This document shows, one piece after another, positions 11,201 through 18,800 of a stretch of DNA of 26,884 nucleotides (its first letter is position 1; each line of letters begins with the position of its first letter). The DNA comes from an uncultured Bacilli bacterium (GTDB lineage: Bacteria; Bacillota_I; Bacilli_A; RF39; UBA660). Position numbers and translations under genes: made by a program. Under the pieces are notes generated by a model. That model was given only the letters and a program-made list of their open reading frames with translations. It had not been told where the DNA came from and made no database searches. The stretch covers positions 1 through 26,884 of the forward strand of contig CANRIE010000081.1 in the NCBI GenBank assembly GCA_947630585.1, written 5' to 3'.

Positions 11201-12632
11201 ATTTATCATTTCCGGTATCACTTTCAACTTCTAATTTTCTAGTTTCACCAGTTCCGATTGTAATATTAGTTTCTGTAACTGTTAAATAATTAGGAGTTTC
11301 AATTCCATCTGCAATTATAACAATGGAATCTCCATTTTTACTAGCTATTTGACTAGCATTCATATCTTGAACACCTGATGAATTAGAATTTGGTTTTACG
11401 GTTATAATTGCACTTCCTTTAGCTAAAGCAGTTATATTACCTTCACTATCAACTCTAATAATATCAGGATTACTACTTGACCAGATAAAATTTGAAATAG
11501 TTGCATTAGGTTCATAAGATACAGCTAATTTTTTAGTTTCTCCAACTCCAATCTTTTGAGTATCATCTTGAAATTCTACATAACTAGATGTAACTTCTTC
11601 ATCTGTAACATCAACTGTTACAGTAGCTGCTAAATCATTAACTGTTCTTGCTGTTATCGTTGTTGTTCCAATAGCATTTCCATATATAACACCATCATTT
11701 ACAGTTGCAACATTAGGGTCAGATGAAATCCAAGTTACAACATCTTCAGTTACATCAGGTGGTAATAATTCAAATCCAACTTTCCTAGATGTACCATATC
11801 TTAATCTTAAATAATTAGTATCTAGTTGAATTGAATATGGGAATATTATTTTTTTTCCATTAGGGGCATTAAAATAAACTAATTTATTTTTACTATCAGT
11901 TACAATAACTTCACAATTTGCATTAGCATTTCCATCTTTTGCCCGAACTGAAATGATTGCTATTCCATAACCAATTGGATAAACTCTTCCACTTTGATCA
12001 ACAATTGCAACACTTTCATCACTTGATTCAAATGATAAATCTTGATTAGTAGCATTATAAGGTTCTGTAAATACTTTAATTAATTGAGATTTTGATTTAT
12101 TACTTAAATCAAAAACAATTCGTTCACTACTTATTTTAATATCATTAATTGCAACCTTATCTTTAGTAACTGATAAATTACTTTTTTCAATTACAGTATC
12201 ATCATTAGTTGATTTAACTGATATTACAACTGATCCCTCTTTTTTAGGAGTTATATATCCTGTTGTTGGATTAACTTCAGCAATACTAGGATCACTACTT
12301 TCATAATAAACGTTTTTAGAGGCTGAGGTTTCAGGATATACTTGATAATCATATTGATATGACTCGCCTTTTTTAACACCTATATTACTTGCATTTAATA
12401 ATATTGACTCTGGTCCATTTGCACTAAACCTAACAATTCCTGTATAAACAAGAGCAAATCCTGCCATCAAAACAACTGCAAGAATTAATGCTATAACCAT
12501 TACACCCCTAAATATTTTTATAGCAAATGATGTTTTTTCTACTTCTTCATTTTTTTCTTTAGTTTCATCTTCTTTTTTTATTTCTTTTTTAGTCTTAGTA
12601 TTTGTTTTTTTACTATTTTTTTGATTACTCAT
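8226..12632 (-). CDS. Membrane-anchored BIG2 Ig-like surface protein (1468 aa)
   Basis: This is the smallest of the three tandem paralogs. The cytoplasmic N-terminus is Lys/Glu-rich (about 1-36) rather than Asn-rich, the single membrane helix is at about 42-65, and the chain after it aligns closely with its neighbours (blocks such as ESILLNAS, YQYDYQVYPE, LLPPDVTEDVVTW, YFNAPNGKK). The extracellular part is a run of BIG2-type modules, fewer than in the other two. A Cys module lies near 815-865 (CYSASDLC...C...YEFVC), and the C-terminal Cys-rich module covers about 1354-1465 (CYRYKK...CRNSCNQVGC), ending three residues later. A clear AAGGAGGAGAT site precedes the ATG. The relation to the other two genes suggests duplication with gain or loss of Ig modules. 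It is inferred to be a surface adhesin or structural stalk; no ligand can be read from the sequence. Confidence 0.9.
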   Translation of the reverse strand: MSNQKNSKKTNTKTKKEIKKEDETKEKNEEVEKTSFAIKIFRGVMVIALILAVVLMAGFALVYTGIVRFSANGPESILLNASNIGVKKGESYQYDYQVYPETSASKNVYYESSDPSIAEVNPTTGYITPKKEGSVVISVKSTNDDTVIEKSNLSVTKDKVAINDIKISSERIVFDLSNKSKSQLIKVFTEPYNATNQDLSFESSDESVAIVDQSGRVYPIGYGIAIISVRAKDGNANANCEVIVTDSKNKLVYFNAPNGKKIIFPYSIQLDTNYLRLRYGTSRKVGFELLPPDVTEDVVTWISSDPNVATVNDGVIYGNAIGTTTITARTVNDLAATVTVDVTDEEVTSSYVEFQDDTQKIGVGETKKLAVSYEPNATISNFIWSSSNPDIIRVDSEGNITALAKGSAIITVKPNSNSSGVQDMNASQIASKNGDSIVIIADGIETPNYLTVTETNITIGTGETRKLEVESDTGNDKFIYQSMNEEVAIVNKDGVIHGIKVGETEIKISAANGVSTNVKVNVINVEASKINISGSKSIIKKGDSLDLQAEVWPKNATEKTILWTSSNPNVATVNEAGVVFAKAVGQTTITASVGSQSSSIVLKVANEETSSEEAKPTNVLSDIEIEALKKTPIIFERVGEKKVKITLDLENQGFTDYVNLSKTTFSIVKKSVDETVKDLKINDIDKMPLSKNLTFTKGSYGKITVKASVYLKGNKKTVEIENATYDIGQDISVEFNVPIEARLSLASYFTVSEAANVTDWVITDPSIAKISDGYIEGMKVGSTYITGHSKGYTFTGRVNVIDDTKEETSNQNFTFLYDTCYSASDLCSVGTLVSTTLVKDTKNKCTVEKPYYVAKQKTKYEFVCKADKKKTTYQGASTYATIDKELTFDWANGASASKGETITIKIKNWDKLSLVNATVVNSLDNSSVTYKKADFKVTIPTKTDAKSVTLTVDAKTSGNNPKVYRGIIVINISDAFIPGSIECETANKLNIVAGKDKTLSCSLIGKYDTSLKEQMTSNDNPTYKSSDEKIVTVDASGKVTALKAGDATITVKAKDLKAKIKVTVEKAPPVYKILTVTLKKGKNKTTTIALGDQNLTLNYNLATSNGKTHATSGLNVVYASSDTNILTINGNIVTPVAAGKATITATYINDDASEVKGTLDITVTEKTPKIESLNCGPTMSLMKGDNGYAVDCYAYDSANNKNLGVLDKIFTYTVDDSNIVSVNPENGIVSALKVGTTKINVKAKGYSKTAIINVTVRSNKRIYESVKLTNLDNVELKALDEYVLTYDLIISNTEKDTTSPNVKITSSDPKVISVDGNKLKALKQGTAKITLSYTNPGAKTPLTDKKTVTVYELMPVCYRYKKISEGDWETCKEGYGYNGSDTKNCYKILSDITTKASCLQKSQRKWKNNQCLDLNDRYANQKEKIVASEYTFTAKESKTIGHQFDINVDKLEYVCRNSCNQVGCTIVK

Positions 12633-12736
12633 TTTAATCTCCTCCTTAATATAATCATTTTTTATTTTTTATTTTTTTAAGTATATATATCCATAAACCT
12701 AATCATCATACCTTATCTTCTCCTAACTATAATATA

Positions 12737-12788
12737 ATCGTACCATATTATCACTTTTAATTCAAGATAATTTAGAAATTTTTTTCAC
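12737..12788 (-). promoter_or_regulatory. Promoter block of the 1468-aa gene, shared with its paralog
   Basis: Minus strand TTGAAT (12760-12765), 17-nt spacer, TACGAT (12737-12742). The whole 52-bp block matches 20147-20198 at about 46 positions, including an upstream GAAAAAAATTT tract. An alternative -10 is the GATAAT within the spacer. The leader from here to the ATG is about 100 nt, longer than that of the paralog. Confidence 0.55.
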
Positions 12789-12817
12789 TATTAAAAATAT
12801 AAAAATTTAATTTAAAT

Positions 12818-12855
12818 AAAAAAGAAAAACTCTATTTATTAGATTTTTCTTTTTT
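12818..12855 (-). terminator. Intrinsic terminator of the 2417-aa gene
   Basis: A 12-bp A/T arm pair (12818-12829 with 12844-12855, AAAAAAGAAAAA against TTTTTCTTTTTT) is extended by TCTA/TAGA around a 5-nt loop with one bulged C. It begins 15 nt beyond the stop codon at 12870. The T-rich arm itself can serve as the U-tract. The sequence is symmetrical enough to act in both directions, but only the minus-strand gene needs it. Confidence 0.6.
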
Positions 12856-12869
12856 AACAAATAATCTTA

Positions 12870-15800
12870 TTAAATGGATAAGTTATAGCAATTATTTTCT
12901 GTACCATCTCCACCTACTATCTTGATTTGAGATTTCAAATTAAGACTAGGTCTAACACCAAAGTTATAGCTTACGAAATAAGTATTCAAATCTCCTGATG
13001 GTCCCCAATAAGCTACACCATTAAATATATTTGCTGATGGAGCTAAAAGCCATTCATAACTTTTATGGTTAGCTGTCGATAACCAACTACTATTACTTGC
13101 TGTTCCATTAAATGATCCATGGCCTAGTTTTGTGGTCCAATACTTACTATCTGCACTATATCCATAATCACTTGAATATAGTAATGCTACGCTTCCTTCC
13201 CATGTTGATGGATTATTTTCCCATACTCGACATGTTTGATTTTTAATTATTGCATTATTATTACTATTTGTACTTGGTCCTTTTCCACCGCTACATTCAG
13301 TTGCTCTTTCATATTTGTATGCTTCGTTTGGAGTATCTTTTATTCCAGATAGAGTACTACTTCCTCCATTCGTTCCTGAATCATAGTATGTTCCTGCACC
13401 TAAGTAATACTTAGTTTTATCTTCTATCATGTTTTTCGCAGTTTTACTTAAGTAACTCATATATCCAGCACTTGGTGTTTTAGTTTCAACATCTTTTCCT
13501 CCATTTAACCAATATTGTAGTCCTGATGTTGTCCAGTCATTATTTTGTTTTCCACTTGTTTTTTTGTTCCAATAAGCCGTATCGCTACCACTTTTCTGAA
13601 TATTATAAGTAACTCCATTTTTAGAATAAGACGTTGGGAACATATCATTTGTTAAAACGTTATTTCTAACTATTTTTAGGTGTTCATTACCACTTTCATC
13701 TTTAAATACTCCAACTATTCGCCATTTTTCACAATTAGTTTCATTTTGAGGTTTTCCTTCTTCGCAATTAAAGTATACATAGTTATTTACTCCTGTTCCT
13801 GAATATCTATATTCTCTTATATTACTTGCATTTTTACTAGTTGTTTTTTTACCATCAGTAGTAACTCCTATTATTCCTCCAGTTTTTCCAATTGTATCTT
13901 TTAAAACTGAATTTGCTGTATTATTAGTTGTTGTTCCAGATCCTCCTTGATTGCCAGTTGAACCGCTTGATGAGCCTTGATTGTCAGTTGAACTACTTGA
14001 TGCTCCTGGTACTCCAACTGTATAAGGACTACTTTCTGTTCCACTTCCACCTGTTATATACACAGTTGATTTTAGATTTATAGATGGGCGAACCCCGTAC
14101 GCGTTCGAGGAAGGCGAATTGTTGAGCAGAGAGCCGAAGTTGTACACGTACCACACGTAAGAGCTGTTATATGGCGTTATTAACCACATATCTTTTGATG
14201 ATGAATAACCATTACCTAATTGTGCTGAAAACATTTCTCCTACTCTTGGTAATCCTACAAGTCCTGTCCAAGTACTTGTTGTTTTTTTACAACTACTTGT
14301 CGTTTTTGTTGTATTACTTGCACTACATATTGTATTTTTATAACTTACTCCTGGATAACCATATTGTCCCAAATAATATGTTCCCTCTGTTATATATTTT
14401 TGAAGTTCACTTGTTAACCATGTATTATTCAAATAATAGCCCCAATAATCATTATTTCCACTTTTAACTGAATCTGCCCAATTGCTACTATTACTTTCAA
14501 AACTTTTCGTTAATACTGTATTTCCTTCATCTCTTACATAATCAACACTTGTTAATTTTGTTGTTCCATTTTCAATTCCTACTATTCTATATACTTTATC
14601 ATCTACTTTGACATATTCGCCACTTAATCTTGTATTTATTTTATCATTTGTTTTTCCTGTTGCTTTATCTCCACTTATTGTATAAGGATTTGATTTTGTC
14701 CCTTGGCCATTTAATGTAATGGTAGATTTTAGATTAATAGATGGGCGAACCCCGTTCGCGCTCGAGGAAGACGAATCGTAGTACAGATAGCCGTTGTAGT
14801 ACACGAACCGCACGAGCGAACTGCTATATGGCGTTATTAACCACCAATAATACTTAATATTTAAATATCCATTTAAATAATCACCTAAATTTTTATAACT
14901 TTGATAATATTCATACGCATTTAATAATCCTACATCTCCAGTTACCATTGTTGCGCTTTTATCTGTTGGTGGTCTTACAGGTGTTTTATTTCCATCCGCT
15001 GTTGCATTCCATTTTGAATTAGTTACTATTATATTTGAATAATTATATAAAGTATCTTTAAAATCCTCATTTAACCATTGATATATCCAGGAATTTTTAT
15101 AAGTTGTATTTTCTCCCCAACTTATTGCTGTTATTTCATCTTGGGTTATTAATTTCATTGTTCCATCTGGATTTATAGCTGTTATTCTCCATAGTTTTCC
15201 TGAATACCATACATAGTTAAAGTTAACACAATCGTTGGTTCCTGAAAAATAGATTGTTCCGTCATCGTCTTCTATAATTGGACTTTTACTACACACTTTT
15301 GTATTAGCTTCTGCAGCTTTAGCTTTATCTAATACATTCTGAGCAGCTGTAGTGTAGCTTGGTTTCTCTGGTTCTTCAGGCTCATCTGGTGTTTCCGGAG
15401 TTGTTTGGGATGGTTTATTAGTTTGTGCACATGCTGAAGCACTACATGTATTTCTACAATTTTTAAAAGTATCTTTTGAAGATGTAAATACATTTTGTTT
15501 AGCTTTAGTAATACTATCTGTATAAATATAATTACTAGCTGTTGTTGATGTAGCAGTACGAGTATAACTTAAGGTATAACATTTACCAGATGACCATACT
15601 CTATTGCTAGCCTTCTTACCATTAGGATATTTACAAGTTGTACTATTAGATACTCCTAATACTTGCTTATAACATTTTGTTTTATCACCAAGTGCTACTG
15701 TTCCTGTTTTACAAGCTGGAGTTTTAGATGTTACACTTTTATATCTATAACAAGTTTTTAAATTTGCAACACTTAAACTTATTTTATTTGATGTAATTGT

Positions 15801-18800
15801 CGTTTTTCCATCATCATAAACTGCTGATATAGTAGATGTTCCAATCTTTTTTCCTGAAAGAATTGTTTCACTAACTGCTACCACTGAAGTATTAGAAGAA
15901 ACTATTTTAACTTTTGAATTTGTAGTAGAAGTCTTTCCATTAGAATATGTGATAAGATAGCTTGCATTAGTATGACTTCCAACACTAATTGAATTTGATG
16001 ATAAAGAAAGTTTTATAGATTTTACTGTAAGGTTTTGAGTATCATCTTCTTCTTTTGGAATTACAGTGACATTAACTGTAGTAGTTCCATCACTACTACC
16101 AACATTAACTCCCGCTTTTCCTTCTTTTAAAGCTGTTACTACTCCATCAGCATCTATTGATATTATTGAACTAAAATCATCAGGAACTGAATAGAATGGA
16201 TTCCTTAAAGAAGTAACTTCATTATTTGAATTAAATGTTTGACAATTTAATTTTTGCTTTTCACCTTTTTGAATTGTTAGATCAGAACAAGCAATACTAC
16301 TAAGTTTTGGCATAAGTGTTCCTTCTTTAACTACTTTTAAATCTAAGGTAGCAGTTAATGTTTTTCCAGCAGAATTAACATATTTAGCTGTAATTGTTGC
16401 ACTTCCGGTTGCTTTAGCATTTATAATATTTCCATCTAATGATATAATATCAGAATTAGTTGTATAACTAACATTCAAACCATTTGTTGCAGAAATATTT
16501 TTTCCTTTAGCTGTATAACTAATACTTGCATCTTCACCTATTTCAATTTCATTCGATTCCTTACCATTAGTTTTATTTAAAGATAAGGAAAGTGAAGTAT
16601 AAATAGGACCACCTGTTACTGTAATACTAGCTGTTGTCTTTAAATTTTTATATGTAATATTTGCTGTTGTTTTTCCAGCTTTTAAAGCTGTAACTACTTG
16701 TGTTTTTGCATCTATTGTTGCTATTTTAGTATTACTAATAGTAATTTTAGTATCATTTATTACCTTAAATTGATTATCTGAATAAAGTGCTCTACAGGTA
16801 AGTGAACCTTTTGAACCTACTTGTAAATTTAATGCATTACAAGTAATTCTTTTAATTTCAGGCTCTTTTTGAACAATTAATACTAAACTTCCTGAAATAC
16901 TAGCCAATGTTTTAGCAGTTGTTCCTCTTTCAACAACCCCTTGAAAGTATATTTTAAAGTTTTTATTATTATCAATATTAGTAGGAACTTTAATAGTAAA
17001 CGTATCATTTTTTATTGTTTTTGAAGTTGACGTTCCTGTTGATTTATATGTAAGAGATTTTAATCTTAACGAATCCCAATTAGTTATACGTATATTTAAA
17101 GTCGCACCACTTTTAACTTTTGCTCCATTTGAATAATTAAAACGTAAAGCATTACTAATAGAACTTGTAGTGGTTGTTGATGTTCCGGAACTTCCTGTTG
17201 TTCCAGAGCTTCCAGTACTTCCTGAGCCTCCTGTTGTTGCACTACTTCCTGTACTTCCTGATGATGTTGATGTTCCTGTTGAAGTACCATAATTTTGGGC
17301 AATGGAAACACCTCTATAAGTAGTTTCTCTATTTCCAACTGTACATGTATAGTAATACTCTTTATTTATTGCATCAATATAATATGGTTTACTTGATGGA
17401 CACTTTGAAAGATTCTTATTAATATTTGTTCTTCCTTTTAATTGTGAACTTGCACATAAACTAAGACACGTTCCTGTTTTTAAAGTAACTTTTGTTGTAG
17501 CTTTTATTGGAGTTGATGAAGTTGTTGTAGTTTTATTAGAAGTAACCATTATATTAATTGTAAAGGTATACCTTTCATAATGACCTGTAATTTTAGTCCT
17601 TCCTAAATTAACAGCAGTAACTATACCGTTTGTACTTACTCTAGCAATACTAGAATTAGAACTTCTCCAATCTTTAACTCTTGAAACTTGTTCACTATAT
17701 TTACTAAAGAAATTTCTCGCTGTGTTTCCCTTTAACAATCTAATTGAAACTGTTGGAGCATAATTTATCTCTTCAGTTGCAGGTGTCGTTGATGGCGTTT
17801 CCGGAGTTTCTGGTGTTGTTGGGGTTGATGGTGTTTCCGGAGTTGTTGGATTTTCTGGAGTTTCCGGTGTTGTTGTTTCTTCAGTGTATTCACTAACTTG
17901 AACTGGTTGTAATCCATCTACAGGGATTTCTTGAATTATTGCTTTAGTTTTATTTAAAGTAATTGTCTCCCCATTTTTTAGATATACAGTTGTTTCTATT
18001 CCAAATGTACCATAACCTGTGAAATCTAAGTAAAATGAATTTAGATTAATTCCAACACTTTCGATTTCTTCATCAGTCATCTTGCCAATTTCTATTTTGC
18101 TAAATGTGCTATCTGCTTTATAAATTTTAAAAGATGTTTTTTCTAAATCAACATAATCTGTTAAACCATATTTATCTAAATCTAGAATAAATAACAATTT
18201 TCCAGCTTCATTATATTTATATTCTAATAATATCTTTTTTAAATTTTCTTTTTCAGTATCATTTAAAGTTGGATTAGTTACAAGTTCCTCAGTTTCTTCT
18301 TCATCTGCTATTTTATTAGCCATTCCTTTTCCGGATTTTTTACCAACATTTAAAGTTAAGCTATTATAAAGATTTCCGATCTTTGCTGTTATGGTTGCCG
18401 TTCCTGATGCTATACCTTTAACTGTACCATTTTCAACTGTTAATACTTTGGTATTACTTGATGACCACTCAATGTTTTTATTTGTAGCATTATTTGGTAA
18501 TACATCAACTACTAACTCTTGAGTTTCACCTACATCTATATTAGGATTTCCTGCTAATAATATTTTTACTGGTGAAACATTGGAAACTACTACGTCAACA
18601 TCAGCACTTAATCCTCCAGCTGCTGTAACATTAATTACTGCTGTACCGGGATTGACTCCATAAACTATTCCTCGTTCACTAACGGTTGCAACTTGTTCAT
18701 TACTACTTTTATAAATGAAATTATTTTCTCTTGTTTCGGTTGCAATTTCAATTTCTTTTGATTCTCCTGTTTCTAAATTAATTTTTGCTTCATCTATTTG

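Noticed and set aside
14080..14844. Ordinary tandem domain duplication as the explanation of the two near-identical cassettes
   Set aside because: The domains around the cassettes are clearly diverged, including in length, yet the cassette ends are identical and the core changes are nearly all replacements at A-compatible sites. Simple duplication and drift would not give this. Gene conversion from silent cassettes remains a weaker alternative.
17096..17338. Gln/Glu-rich 80-codon frame on the minus strand
   Set aside because: It is a shifted frame over the Ser/Gly/Thr linker of the giant protein.
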